DNA of 64,000 bases, taken from the NCBI GenBank assembly GCA_963831105.1, contig CAWHOS010000004.1:171150-235149 (forward strand), in the 5' to 3' direction. Position 1 is the first letter of the stretch; each line of letters starts with the position of its first letter. Below, piece by piece: positions 25,760-34,556 of the stretch. The notes under the pieces were generated by a model. That model had not been told where the DNA came from and did no database searches. It worked only from the letters and a program-made list of their open reading frames with translations. This DNA is from DATFQI01 sp963831105. Its GTDB lineage: Bacteria; Actinomycetota; Thermoleophilia; Solirubrobacterales; Solirubrobacteraceae. The translations under genes and the position numbers were made by a program.

Positions 25760-26566
25760 ATGCGCCGTCCCAGCCACGGAACCGTCGTCGCCTACGTGTC
25801 TCTGTTCGTCGCGTTGGGAGGCACCTCGGTAGCCGCTGTGACCATCGCCAGAAACGCGGTGGTGTCCAGCTCGATCAAGAACGGTCAGGTCAAGACCGCC
25901 GACCTGGGTGCGAACGCCGTGACGTCGGCCAAGGTCAAGGCCGGTTCGCTGCTGGCCTCGGATCTCAAGGCAGGCGAGCTCCCGGCCGCGGCAACGGGTC
26001 CGCAAGGTCCGGCGGGCGCCGCCGGTCCGGCCGGCAGTCCGGGCGTGAAGGGTGACCCGGGCACGCCCGGTGCGCCGGGCACGAACGGCACGAACGGCGA
26101 GGACGGCGAGGACGGGACCGCGGGAACACCAGGCGTCAACGGCGCCGCCACCCGTTTGCGTGCGAGCAAGACGGCAGGCAACATCACGGTTCCCGCCGGC
26201 ACCGTCACGTTCGGGACGGCCGTGCCCATTCCGCTGGCACAGAACGACTGGACCCAGGGCGCGACCGAGACCGACCTGTTCCTGGTCCGGGTGACGGTCA
26301 CAGCGCCCGCGTCCTGCACCGGGGGCGCCCAGGGCCTTCTCGTCAACGCGCGCCTCGGAGGGTCCGTCCTGCTCGGCAGCCACGGCGGCTCGATCCCGTT
26401 CGGCGCGAACGAGACCAGCACGCACAGCTTCGTGCTCGGCTTCCTCCTGGATCCCGGCACCGCCACGCCGAGGACCGTCACGCTCGCGGCCAACAACGGC
26501 TGTTCCGGCGCCGGTCAGGACTACACGGTGACCGCCGCAGCGGTCAACGTGGTGGCTTCGCTCTAA
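25760..26566 (+). CDS. Collagen-like surface protein
   Basis: A 268-residue exported protein. The start MRRPSHGTVVAYVSLFVALGG is an unusual hydrophobic signal segment shared by many collagen-like proteins of Thermoleophilia; a KTADLGANAVTSAKVK linker follows, typical of the same proteins. Residues about 77-135 contain Gly-x-y triplets (GPQGPAGAAGPAG, GTPGAPGTNGTNGEDG). The C-terminal domain (about 140-268) is beta-rich with two cysteines that could form disulfides. A surface adhesin or filament role is probable. A 13-bp hairpin terminator follows. Confidence 0.88.
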   Translation: MRRPSHGTVVAYVSLFVALGGTSVAAVTIARNAVVSSSIKNGQVKTADLGANAVTSAKVKAGSLLASDLKAGELPAAATGPQGPAGAAGPAGSPGVKGDPGTPGAPGTNGTNGEDGEDGTAGTPGVNGAATRLRASKTAGNITVPAGTVTFGTAVPIPLAQNDWTQGATETDLFLVRVTVTAPASCTGGAQGLLVNARLGGSVLLGSHGGSIPFGANETSTHSFVLGFLLDPGTATPRTVTLAANNGCSGAGQDYTVTAAAVNVVASL

Positions 26567-26588
26567 CCGTCCGGCCCCAGCCGCTCAG

Positions 26589-26617
26589 CGTCGCCCGCCG
26601 CGATGCGGCGGGCGACG
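26589..26617 (+). terminator. Hairpin terminator after the collagen-like gene
   Basis: CGTCGCCCGCCGC, a 3-base loop, and its exact 13-base complement, 22 bp past the stop codon. A T-run is missing, as is common for high-GC actinobacterial terminators. Confidence 0.75.
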
Positions 26618-26641
26618 GTCGTGGTGCGCGCGGGCAGCGGC

Positions 26642-26683
26642 CTCTACCCGGCGACGAGCGGTTCCAGCGGTTCTCCGACGAGG
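26642..26683 (+). repeat. Intergenic copy of amidotransferase-gene segment
   Basis: A 32-base exact match (26652-26683) plus the flanking CTCTACCC repeats the region 24955-24997, with a one-base indel between. It lies between the collagen-like gene and the FHA gene and encodes nothing intact. It is best read as the relic of a lost paralogue or of a local duplication. Confidence 0.7.
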
Positions 26684-26758
26684 TCCGTGGCGCGCCGTCG
26701 CAGGATGGAAGAAGATCGCTCTCGTGGGCCGTGTGACGCGGAGAGCTTCGGTCGCGAG

Positions 26759-27358
26759 CTACTCGCTCGCCGAGTCGCGCAGCTGCGTGAGCGAGATGGC
26801 GCCGCGTCGCAGCGCCTCGTTGGCGAGTCGCGCCCGGCGCGAGCCCTCGGCGCCGACGTCGAACTTGTCGTACAGGTTCGCCAGGTGCTGCTTGACCGCG
26901 GCCTGCGTGATGACGAGCTCCTCGGCGATCGCGTGCGTCGACGCCGGCTCGGTGAACATGTCGCGGTCCAGCAGCGGACGGCACAGCGCCAGGAGGACGT
27001 CGCGCTCGCGCGCGGTCAGCGCCGGCGGCGCCTCGTCGGCCTGCGTCACCGTGGCGCCGGCGGCCAGGGGATCGTGGAACACGAGGCGGGTCTGGCCGAT
27101 CCGGATCTCGTCGCCGTGCTGGAGCCGGTGCGACGACCAGACGCGCTCGCCGTTGACCGACGTGCCGTTCGACGAACCGAGGTCGCTGACGCACCAGCCC
27201 GCGGAGAAGCGCTCCAGGACGGCGTGCAGGCGACTCGCGGTCGGGTCTTCCTCGAGCGGCACGTCGTTCTCGGGCGCCTTGCCGATCGTGACGCGGTCAG
27301 CCTCCAGCGGGATCCGCCAGCTGCGTACTCCGGAGATCACCTCGATCAGCGGGGCCAC
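26759..27358 (-). CDS. FHA-domain protein with LuxR-like HTH
   Basis: A 199-residue regulator from a GTG at 27358. Residues about 15-95 form an FHA domain (RVTIGKAPENDVPLEED, SRLHAVLERFSAGWCVSDLGSSNGTSVNGERV), which binds phosphothreonine. The rest is a winged or LuxR-like HTH (ALTARERDVLLALCRPLL ... ITQAAVKQHLANLYDKFDV). It is divergent from the Ser/Thr-kinase gene (ATG 27395, 36 bp away), which may phosphorylate the protein that it reads. Longer in-frame starts would overlap the kinase gene and are not preferred. Confidence 0.85.
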   Translation of the reverse strand: MAPLIEVISGVRSWRIPLEADRVTIGKAPENDVPLEEDPTASRLHAVLERFSAGWCVSDLGSSNGTSVNGERVWSSHRLQHGDEIRIGQTRLVFHDPLAAGATVTQADEAPPALTARERDVLLALCRPLLDRDMFTEPASTHAIAEELVITQAAVKQHLANLYDKFDVGAEGSRRARLANEALRRGAISLTQLRDSASE

Positions 27359-27394
27359 CGTGCCGTCAAGCCTACGTCGCGCAGCAGCGGCCCG

Positions 27395-30300
27395 ATGACC
27401 GAACCGCTCGTCGACGGCCTCGTGCTTCACGGGCGCTACGAGGTCCTCGAGACGCTCGGCGTGGGCGGCGAGGCGCGCGTCGTCAGGGCACTCGACCGTC
27501 GCCACGAGCGTCCCGTCGCGTTGAAGATCCGGCGGGTGCGCGATGACGAGGCGCGCGAGAGCCTGCTGCGCGAGGCCCGGCTGCTGCTCGGCCTCCAGCC
27601 GCACCCGGCACTGCCGCTGGTCCGCGAGGACTTCTTCGTCGACGACGAGTACGTCGTCGCGATGGACTGGGTCGACGGGAGCGACCTCGCGCGGATCCTG
27701 GCCGAGCGCGGAGCCCCCGGCCTGGCGCCCTCCAGCGTGGTGGCCTACCTCGCCGAGGCCGCCGAAGCGCTGATGTTCCTACACGCGCAGGAGCCGCCGA
27801 TCGTGCACGGCGACGTCAAGCCCGCGAACCTGATCCTGACCCGCGGCGGGCACGTCAAGCTCGTGGACTTCGGGCTCTCGTCCACGCCGCTGATGCTCGG
27901 GCGCCGCTCGGGAACGCCCGGCTACCGCGCCCCGGAGCTCGCGACGGGCTCCCCGCCGTCCCGCGCGAGCGACGTCTACGGGCTGGCGGCGACGGCCTTC
28001 GCGCTGCTGACCGGTGCCCCGCCGCTGGGGGTGCTGCCGACCTGGGAGGGAATCGACCCGGCCCTGGCCGCGCAGCTCGAGAACGCGATCCGCCTCGGGC
28101 TGACGACGGACCCGGCGCGACGGCCCGCGACGCCGGGCGAGCTCGTCGAGCGGCTGCGCGCCGGCTGGGGGGCGACGCTCCCGACGGGCGTCACCACGTT
28201 CTGCGTGTCGGACATCGTCTCCTCGACGGCGCTGTGGGAACAGGATCCGGGCGCGATGGCGGCCGCGCTCGTCCGCCACGACGAGCTCGTCGCGGGGGCG
28301 GTGGAGTCGCACCGTGGACGCTTCCTGAAGTCCAAGGGCGAGGGGGACTCGACGTTCTCGGTGTTCGAGTCGGCGTCCGACGCGGTGCAAGCGGCGATCA
28401 CCGCGACCCGCGCGCTCGGCGCCGAGCCTTGGCCGAACGACTGGACCATCGCGGCCCGCTTCGGGATCCACACCGGCGAGGCCGAGCGGCGCGATGACGA
28501 CTACTCGGGCCCGGCGGTCAACTTCGCGATGCGCGTGCGCGGGCAGGGCGGCGGCGGCGGCGAGATCCTCCTCTCGCAACTCACAGCGGATCTGAGCGCG
28601 AAGCACCTGCCGGCGGGGTACTCGCTCGTCGACCTCGGCCCCCACCGCCTTCGCGGCGTCGAGGGCCCGCAGACGCTGCACGCGGTCGCCGGCCCCGTCA
28701 CCGCGCCGGTGCCGGCGACCCGGTGCCCCTACCGCGGGCTGCTGGCGTTCGACGCGGACGACCGCGCGTTCTTCTTCGGGCGTGAGGCCGTGCTCGGCTC
28801 GGTCATCGAGCGGCTCGCGCCGCGGAGCCTGCTCGCGCTCGTGGGTGCGTCGGGCAGCGGGAAGTCGTCACTGCTGCGCGCGGGCCTGATCGCGTCGGTG
28901 GGCGCCGGGGAGGTGCCCGGGGTGACGAGCACACGGCTGGTGCACCCCGGGGCGCAGCCGCCGGCGATCGACGGCGACGCCGCGACCCTCGTCGTCGTGG
29001 ACCAGTTCGAGGAGCTGTACACGCTCTGCGACGAGCCCGCCGAGCGGGGGCGCTTCATCGACGCGCTGCTCGCCCACCCCGGACCGGTGGCGATCGGCGT
29101 GCGCGCCGACCTCTACGGCGAGCTGAGCGCGCATCCCGTGCTCGCGGGCGCGGTGGCCTCCAATCAGATCCTGCTCGGCGCGATGAGCGAGGAAGAGCTG
29201 CGCCGCGCGGTGACCGAGCCGGCGCGCCTCGCCGGGTTGCGGCTCGAGCCCGGCCTCGTCGACGTCGTCCTCGGCGAGGTCGCCGGCGAGCCGGGCGCCC
29301 TGCCCCTGCTCTCGCACGCGCTGCGAGCGACGTGGGAGCGGCGCGACGGACGCACGCTGACCGTCGACGCGTACCGGGCCAGCGGCGGGGTGACCTCGGC
29401 CGTCGCGCAGTCGGCGGACGCGCTCGTCGAGACGGTCCCCGCCGGAGAGCGCCACCTGCTGCGCAACGTCTTCCTGCGGCTGACGGAGCTCGGTGACGGT
29501 GTGGAGGACACGCGGCGCCGGGTGCCGATCGGCGAGCTCGTCCCCCAGGGCGTCCCGGGCGACGCCGTCCGCGGCCTGCTGGGCCGCTTCGCCGACGCCC
29601 GGCTCGTCACGCTCGGGGAGGGGACCGCGGAGGTCGCGCACGAGGTGCTCATCCGCGCGTGGCCGACCCTGCGGGCGCTGGCTCGAGGAGGACCGCGAGG
29701 GTCTGCGCCTGCACCGGCGGCTCGGCGACGCCGCGCGCATCTGGGAGGCCGCGGGGCGCGATCCCACCGACCTCTACCGCGGCGCCCGGCTCGGCGCCGC
29801 ACTCGAATGGGCGCAGGGGCACCAGGACGCGCTGAACGCGGCCGAGCGCGGGTTCCTCGACGCGAGCATCGCCGAGTCCGAGCGGGAGCGCCGGGCGCAG
29901 CAGCGGGCCAACCGCCGGCTGCGCGCGCTGCTCGCCGCCGCCGGGGTGCTGCTCCTGGCCGCAACGGTGGCGGGCCTGCTGGCGCTCCGGGAGAGCGGCG
30001 ATGCACGCGACTCCCTGCGGACCGCCGACGCCCAGCGGCTCGGCGCACAGGCGCTGATCGACGACCGGCTCGACCGCAGCCTCCTGCTCGCCCAGGCCGG
30101 CCGCGAGCTCGACGACACCGCGGTCACCCGCAGCCATCTCCTGTCGGCGCTCGTCCGCCCTCCCGGCGCGCTCGGCGTGATGCAGGGCGGCGGGGACCCG
30201 CTCTACGCGCTGGCACTGAGCCCCGACGGGCGGATGCTCGCCACCGGTGGCGAGAACGGGACCCTCTTGCGCTTCGACCCGCGGACGCGCCGGAGGATCG

Positions 30301-30469
30301 GCCGCCCGATCCAGATGGGCGGCCCCATCCTGACCGCCGACTTCTCGCCGGACGGCAGGTTGCTGGCAGCCAACGCCGTCGGCGGGCGACGCGAGGCCGT
30401 GAGGCTGATCGACCCGGCAACCGGACGCACCGTGCGCGACATCGAGTTCTCCGACCCGCGCTCGGGTGA
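27395..30469 (+). CDS. Ser/Thr kinase-cyclase-STAND ATPase protein, N-terminal part before a frameshift
   Basis: From ATG 27395 the frame encodes: a protein kinase (residues about 15-265; K44, HGD at 138-140 in place of HRD, DFG 158-160, then SGTPGYRAPE); a class III adenylate/guanylate cyclase domain (about 268-430; metal-site aspartates D273 and D318, N376 and R380); and a STAND ATPase (about 445-760; Walker A GASGSGKSS 484-492, Walker B TLVVVDQFEE 531-540). At about 29678 the frame is lost: after LIRAWPTLRA the homologous continuation WLEEDREGLRLHRRL lies one base out. The frame runs on to 30469 as non-homologous sequence. Intact homologues would continue into WD40 repeats (next entry). 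Confidence 0.88.
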   Translation: MTEPLVDGLVLHGRYEVLETLGVGGEARVVRALDRRHERPVALKIRRVRDDEARESLLREARLLLGLQPHPALPLVREDFFVDDEYVVAMDWVDGSDLARILAERGAPGLAPSSVVAYLAEAAEALMFLHAQEPPIVHGDVKPANLILTRGGHVKLVDFGLSSTPLMLGRRSGTPGYRAPELATGSPPSRASDVYGLAATAFALLTGAPPLGVLPTWEGIDPALAAQLENAIRLGLTTDPARRPATPGELVERLRAGWGATLPTGVTTFCVSDIVSSTALWEQDPGAMAAALVRHDELVAGAVESHRGRFLKSKGEGDSTFSVFESASDAVQAAITATRALGAEPWPNDWTIAARFGIHTGEAERRDDDYSGPAVNFAMRVRGQGGGGGEILLSQLTADLSAKHLPAGYSLVDLGPHRLRGVEGPQTLHAVAGPVTAPVPATRCPYRGLLAFDADDRAFFFGREAVLGSVIERLAPRSLLALVGASGSGKSSLLRAGLIASVGAGEVPGVTSTRLVHPGAQPPAIDGDAATLVVVDQFEELYTLCDEPAERGRFIDALLAHPGPVAIGVRADLYGELSAHPVLAGAVASNQILLGAMSEEELRRAVTEPARLAGLRLEPGLVDVVLGEVAGEPGALPLLSHALRATWERRDGRTLTVDAYRASGGVTSAVAQSADALVETVPAGERHLLRNVFLRLTELGDGVEDTRRRVPIGELVPQGVPGDAVRGLLGRFADARLVTLGEGTAEVAHEVLIRAWPTLRALARGGPRGSAPAPAARRRRAHLGGRGARSHRPLPRRPARRRTRMGAGAPGRAERGRARVPRREHRRVRAGAPGAAAGQPPAARAARRRRGAAPGRNGGGPAGAPGERRCTRLPADRRRPAARRTGADRRPARPQPPARPGRPRARRHRGHPQPSPVGARPPSRRARRDAGRRGPALRAGTEPRRADARHRWRERDPLALRPADAPEDRPPDPDGRPHPDRRLLAGRQVAGSQRRRRATRGREADRPGNRTHRARHRVLRPALG

Positions 30470-32156
30470 GGGATTCGGCTTCACCGACGTCCGGTTCGCC
30501 GCCGGCGGCGGGGCCGTGGTGGTGACGACCTTCCTCGCGGCGGCGGGACAGGTGCCGCACCCAGCCCACGTCCGTCGCTTCGACGTGCGCAGCGGGCGGC
30601 AGCTGGGGCGCGTCTTGCGTGTCGGCCGGCCGGACACGGTGGCGCCCGTCGTCGGGGCACGGCGCGACCGCCTCGTCCTCACCGGGACCGCCGAGAACGC
30701 GACGTACGTGGTGGACACGGCAACGCTCCGTGTGCGGCAGCGGGTCCCGAGTGGGGCGTTCACCGCCGGGCTGTCCCTCGATGGCCGCCGTGCCGCTCTC
30801 GGCGGCGAGCACGGCACCGTGACGCTCCTGGACCTCCGCACGGGGAAGCGCCGGCGGCTGGCGGATCGTCACGACGGCCGGGTGCAGGACCTGGCGTTCA
30901 GCGCCGACGGGCGCACGCTGGCGACCGTCGGCGACGACGGCCGCGGGCTGGCATGGGACCTGCGCCGCGGCAGCGTGCGGGAGAGGCTGACCGGCCACAG
31001 CGGGCGGGTCACCCACGTCAGCTTCTCGGACGATGGACGCACGCTCTACACGACCGGCTTCGACAGCCGGATCATCGCCTGGGACATCGCGGGCGACCGC
31101 CGCCTCGCGCAGCCCTTCCCCGGCGGCAGCCGGCTCGGGGAGGCTCTCGTGCCCGCGCTCGCCGTGAGCCCTGACGGCCGCCGGCTCGCCGCGGGCCTCC
31201 GCGGCGGCGGGGTCCGGCTCCGCGACGCCCGCACGCTGCGTTTGCAGGGCGAGATTCCGGGGATCGAGGGGGACGTCGTCCTGGCCGTCGAGTTCAGCCC
31301 TGACGGGCGCACGATGGCAGTGACCGGCAGCGGTGGGAGCGTCGAGCTGCGCGACGCGGGCAGCGGCCGGCGGATCAGGCCCCCGTTGCCGGGCGCCCGG
31401 TCGGGCTCCGGCCCCCCGGGAGCTCCGAACTGGGCCCCCCTTCCCGCGAGCGACGCGCAGGCCCTGGCCTTCTCCCCGGACGGTGGGCGGCTCGCCGTCG
31501 CGGATCTCCTGGGCAACGTCCGGCTGCTCGACCTGAGGACCGGCCGGGTGCGTCAAGGGCCGCAGCTCCCGACGCAGGCGCTCGGCCTGTCGTTCAGCCC
31601 CGACGGCAAGCTCCTGGCGATCGCGCTCGCCGACACCGGCACCGAGCTGCGCGACGCCCGCTCACTCCGGGTCGTCGCGCACCTGAGCAACGGCGCCGGC
31701 GGGGACGCGGATCGCGGGGTCCGGTTCTCACCGGATGGCCGGCTTCTCGCCGTCGCCTCCCAGTTGGGTTACACGCAGCTGTGGGATGTCGCGAGCCGGC
31801 GCCGCGCCGGCAGACGGCTGACCGGTCACGAGGGGGGCGTGCTCGGCGCGGAGTTCTCACCCGACGGGCGGATGCTCGCGACGTCGGGAGGCGACGGCAC
31901 CGCGATCCTGTGGGACGTCGCGTCGCGCCGCGCGCTCGGAACGCTCCCAGGGCCGCTCGGCTGGGTCACCGCGCGGTTCACGCCTGACGGCCAGCAGCTC
32001 TTCGTACTCCGTGACAACGGCGACGCCGAGCGCTGGGAGGTCGACCCCGACGCCTGGTCGGAGCACGCATGTCGCGTGGCGGGGCGCGAGCTGACGCACG
32101 CGGAGTGGAGCGAGTTCGTCCCGGATCAGGACTACCGCCGGGTCTGCGGCTCGTAG
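29493..32156 (+). CDS. WD40-repeat C-terminal part of the kinase-cyclase-STAND protein (other side of frameshift)
   Basis: Homologous coding starts at about 29679 (WLEEDREGLRLHRRLGDAAR); the frame is open from 29493, but the first ~60 residues are out-of-frame. It encodes the C-terminal STAND helices, one transmembrane helix (LLAAAGVLLLAATVAGLLAL) and a long WD40 domain. The repeats carry FSPDGRLLA, LATGGENGTLLRFD, FSDDGRTLYTTGFDSRIIAWD and FSPDGRMLATSGGDGTAILWD. About 11-13 repeats are present, probably two propellers. Together with the previous part, the full protein would be about 1590 residues. Deleting one base near 29678 restores it. No independent start codon with a good binding site is obvious. 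Confidence 0.85.
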   Translation: MTVWRTRGAGCRSASSSPRASRATPSAACWAASPTPGSSRSGRGPRRSRTRCSSARGRPCGRWLEEDREGLRLHRRLGDAARIWEAAGRDPTDLYRGARLGAALEWAQGHQDALNAAERGFLDASIAESERERRAQQRANRRLRALLAAAGVLLLAATVAGLLALRESGDARDSLRTADAQRLGAQALIDDRLDRSLLLAQAGRELDDTAVTRSHLLSALVRPPGALGVMQGGGDPLYALALSPDGRMLATGGENGTLLRFDPRTRRRIGRPIQMGGPILTADFSPDGRLLAANAVGGRREAVRLIDPATGRTVRDIEFSDPRSGEGFGFTDVRFAAGGGAVVVTTFLAAAGQVPHPAHVRRFDVRSGRQLGRVLRVGRPDTVAPVVGARRDRLVLTGTAENATYVVDTATLRVRQRVPSGAFTAGLSLDGRRAALGGEHGTVTLLDLRTGKRRRLADRHDGRVQDLAFSADGRTLATVGDDGRGLAWDLRRGSVRERLTGHSGRVTHVSFSDDGRTLYTTGFDSRIIAWDIAGDRRLAQPFPGGSRLGEALVPALAVSPDGRRLAAGLRGGGVRLRDARTLRLQGEIPGIEGDVVLAVEFSPDGRTMAVTGSGGSVELRDAGSGRRIRPPLPGARSGSGPPGAPNWAPLPASDAQALAFSPDGGRLAVADLLGNVRLLDLRTGRVRQGPQLPTQALGLSFSPDGKLLAIALADTGTELRDARSLRVVAHLSNGAGGDADRGVRFSPDGRLLAVASQLGYTQLWDVASRRRAGRRLTGHEGGVLGAEFSPDGRMLATSGGDGTAILWDVASRRALGTLPGPLGWVTARFTPDGQQLFVLRDNGDAERWEVDPDAWSEHACRVAGRELTHAEWSEFVPDQDYRRVCGS

Positions 32157-32263
32157 CCGCTCCCACCCTGACCTGGGCGCAAGACCGGCCTTCCCCCCGG
32201 GTAACGACATCGGCCCCGAGCGGCCCATACCGCGGGCCGGAGAGGCGGCGGAGGATCGTCGGC

Positions 32264-32884
32264 ATGACCCATCACACTCACATCACGGCTTGCCTGGCGG
32301 TCGCGCTCGCCGGCGGCGCGTTCATGGCGAGCGGGTGCGGGGAGTCCGCGCCCGGAGCGGCGAAGGCGACGGCGCGGTCGGACAAGGCGGATTACACGCG
32401 GTTCCTGATGCGCGACGGCGAGCAGCCCGGTTACCGCCGCGTCGAGAGCGTCGTCACGGAGGACGCCGAGACGTTCGCGGAGAACGCCGGCCTCACGAAG
32501 GCAGAGCTGAGCCGGATGCGCGGCGCGGGAATGGGCACGGCCACCTACCAGCCGACGGAGGGCCCCGACTCGCGCGGAGTGACCAGCGTGACGCCGTTCG
32601 CCAGCGCGCACGGCGCGAGGCGGTGGATGGCACACGAGCAGCGCGAGGACTACATCCGCAGGCATATGCCCGGCGACGGGAAGCTGCGCCGCTTCGTCGT
32701 CCCCGGCATCCCGGGCGCGCGCGGTTGGTCGGCGTCCAAGGACGGCCACATCGTCGGCAACATCTTCTGGGTCCAAGGGCGCTGCCTGATGATCCTCGGC
32801 CACGAGACCACCGGCCCGTTCGACGGCCCGCTGGCGGCCGGCGCGCACGCGATCTACCGGCGCACCAAGGGCCGGTGCCCCTAG
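32264..32884 (+). CDS. Putative lipoprotein of unknown function
   Basis: A 206-residue protein whose first 25 residues are a signal peptide with lipobox FMASGC (C25). The mature part has YTRFLMRDGEQPGYRR and a pattern of an alpha+beta domain with two late cysteines (GRCLMILG and GRCP). I recognise no family. It follows the WD40 gene on the same strand by 107 bp. Its last 4 bp overlap the convergent sigma-factor gene. Confidence 0.75.
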   Translation: MTHHTHITACLAVALAGGAFMASGCGESAPGAAKATARSDKADYTRFLMRDGEQPGYRRVESVVTEDAETFAENAGLTKAELSRMRGAGMGTATYQPTEGPDSRGVTSVTPFASAHGARRWMAHEQREDYIRRHMPGDGKLRRFVVPGIPGARGWSASKDGHIVGNIFWVQGRCLMILGHETTGPFDGPLAAGAHAIYRRTKGRCP

Positions 32885-34116
32885 CAACGCGCTGCTCTTG
32901 CGTTGAGGTAGCGCTGCTCGGGAAGGCTCGCGGTCAGCCGGGCGGCGTGCGCGTACGCCCGCCGCGCCTCGTCGCGGTCGCCGGCCATCTCGAGCAGGTG
33001 CGCGCGGACGGCGTGGGTGCGGTGGTGGCGCCGCATCGCCGGGTCGGCGAGCAGCTCTTCGACGATCGGGAGGCCGCGCTCGGCCCCGTGCGTCATCCCC
33101 ACCGCGACGGCCCGGTTGAGCGTGACCGCCGGGCCCGGCGCCACGCGCTCGAGCATCGCGTAGAGCGTGCAGATCTGCGCCCAGTCGGTCGCCTCCCACG
33201 TGGGGGCCTCCGCGTGCACCGCCGCGATGGCGGCCTGCAGCTGGAACCGCCCCACGGGCCCGCGCGGGAGGACGCGCTCGAGGATCGCGGTGCCCTCGGC
33301 GATCGCCTCGGCGTCCCAGCGGCTCCGGTCCTGCCGCGCGAGCGGGACGAGGTCGCCGGCGCCATCGGTGCGGGCGTCCTCGCGCGCCCGGGTCAGCAAC
33401 ATCAGCGCGAGCGCGCCCGCGACCTCGTCGTGGGCCGGGAGCCGGCGGCTGAGCTCGCGCGTGAGCCGGATCGCCTCCCGCGTCAGCTCGGTGTCGAGCA
33501 GCGTGTCGCCGGCGCTGCGCGTGTACCCCTCGCTGAAGACGAGGTGCAGGACGTCGAGCACGGTCGCGACCCGCCCCGGCAGGTCCGGCGGCGAGGGCAG
33601 CTCGAACCGTGCGCCCGCGTCGCGCAGCGTCGCGCGGGCCCGGCTCAGCCGCTGGGCCATCGTGCGCTCGGGCACCAGGAACGCGGCCGCGATCTCCGCG
33701 GTGCCGATCCCCGAGACGGCGCGCAGCGTCAGCGCCACCTGCGAGGCGCGGCTGAGCGAGGGGTGGCAGCACAGCAGCAGGAGCAGCAGGCCGTCGTCCG
33801 CGGCGTCCGGCGGCTCCTCGCCGGGCGGCGGCGCCGTCAACGCGTCGGCCGGCTGGGCGACGGCGACGGCCTCCTCGCGGGCGGCGCGGGCGCCGTCCGC
33901 CCGCGACCGGTCGATCAGCCGGCGCGAGGCGACGCGGATCAGCCACGCTCGCGGATCCTCCGGGAGGCCGTCGGATTCCCACTGCCGGGCTGCCGCCTCC
34001 AGCGCCTCCTGGGCGGCGTCCTCGCAGTCGCCGAGGTCGCCGTGTCGCCGCAGCAGCGCGCCGAGGACGTGCGGCGACTCGCGCCGCCACACGTCCTCGA
34101 ACACTCCCGCGGTCAC
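32881..34116 (-). CDS. ECF42-family RNA polymerase sigma factor with TPR-like C-terminus
   Basis: A 411-residue ECF sigma factor from a GTG at 34116. Sigma-2 spans residues 5-75 (GDLGDCEDAAQEALEAAARQW, DPRAWLIRVASRRLIDRSR), and sigma-4 spans about 110-175 (CCHPSLSRASQVALTLRAVSGIGTAEIAAAFLVPERTMAQRLSRARATL). The long helical C-terminal domain (about 180-411) resembles TPR repeats. The CCHPSLS and LVPERTMAQRL motifs mark the ECF42 group, which lacks anti-sigma factors and is encoded with DGPF proteins. The DGPF gene upstream overlaps it by 4 bp, so it is translationally coupled. Confidence 0.93.
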   Translation of the reverse strand: MTAGVFEDVWRRESPHVLGALLRRHGDLGDCEDAAQEALEAAARQWESDGLPEDPRAWLIRVASRRLIDRSRADGARAAREEAVAVAQPADALTAPPPGEEPPDAADDGLLLLLLCCHPSLSRASQVALTLRAVSGIGTAEIAAAFLVPERTMAQRLSRARATLRDAGARFELPSPPDLPGRVATVLDVLHLVFSEGYTRSAGDTLLDTELTREAIRLTRELSRRLPAHDEVAGALALMLLTRAREDARTDGAGDLVPLARQDRSRWDAEAIAEGTAILERVLPRGPVGRFQLQAAIAAVHAEAPTWEATDWAQICTLYAMLERVAPGPAVTLNRAVAVGMTHGAERGLPIVEELLADPAMRRHHRTHAVRAHLLEMAGDRDEARRAYAHAARLTASLPEQRYLNARAARC

Positions 34117-34505
34117 TGGTCGTCGCCGCCGGGCCACATCGTCGGCCGCAGCTCCACCGTGTCGCCGGGCCCCGCGAACTTGGCCGCCAGCTCCTCGGCC
34201 CGCTCGTGGCTGGCGACGTCGATCAGGAAGAAGCCGGCCAGGTGCTCCTTGGCCTCGGAGTACGGCCCGTCGGTCGCCAGGGGCTTTCCGCTCTCCCAGC
34301 GGTAGAGCCGCGAGCCGGCCGGGTCGGCCAGCGCCTCGCCGCCGATCAGCTCGCCCTGCTCGGACAGCTCGCCCAGCAGCGCCTCGAAGTCGGCCATCAT
34401 CGCGTCGCGCTGCTCCTTCGGCAGCGCCCGGACCTCCGCGACGTAGTCCCCGGTCGGGTGTCCCCAGGGCTGCGGGTTGGAATGGATCAGGATCACGTAC
34501 TTCAC
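34113..34505 (-). CDS. DGPF/YCII-related protein (ECF42 partner)
   Basis: A 130-residue ferredoxin-fold YCII-like protein. The motif ATDGPYSEAKEHLAGFFLIDV contains the DGPF/DGPY signature, and VKYVILIHSNPQ is the usual start. Its job is unknown, but DGPF genes are the conserved target and neighbour of ECF42 factors. Start is GTG 34505 with GAGAGGAA 8 bp upstream. It overlaps the sigma-factor gene by 4 bp. An ECF42-type promoter lies 52 bp upstream. Confidence 0.9.
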   Translation of the reverse strand: MKYVILIHSNPQPWGHPTGDYVAEVRALPKEQRDAMMADFEALLGELSEQGELIGGEALADPAGSRLYRWESGKPLATDGPYSEAKEHLAGFFLIDVASHERAEELAAKFAGPGDTVELRPTMWPGGDDQ

Positions 34506-34556
34506 GGTGCGATTCCTCTCGCCGGTGTTTGGCCGGATGGCCCTTGCACCCGAGAC

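Noticed and set aside
26067..26140. Repetitive Gly-triplet DNA considered as a tandem repeat or CRISPR-like array
   Set aside because: The repeat unit is the 9-base Gly-x-y coding pattern of the collagen-like gene; there are no spacers or conserved palindromic repeats.
27358..27604. Longer start for the FHA protein
   Set aside because: The extension would overlap the kinase gene and encodes no conserved residues; similarity starts at the GTG at 27358.
29649..31556. A 635-residue open frame opposite the WD40 region
   Set aside because: The translation is Pro/Ala/Arg-rich without motifs; the opposite frame has regular WD40 repeats.
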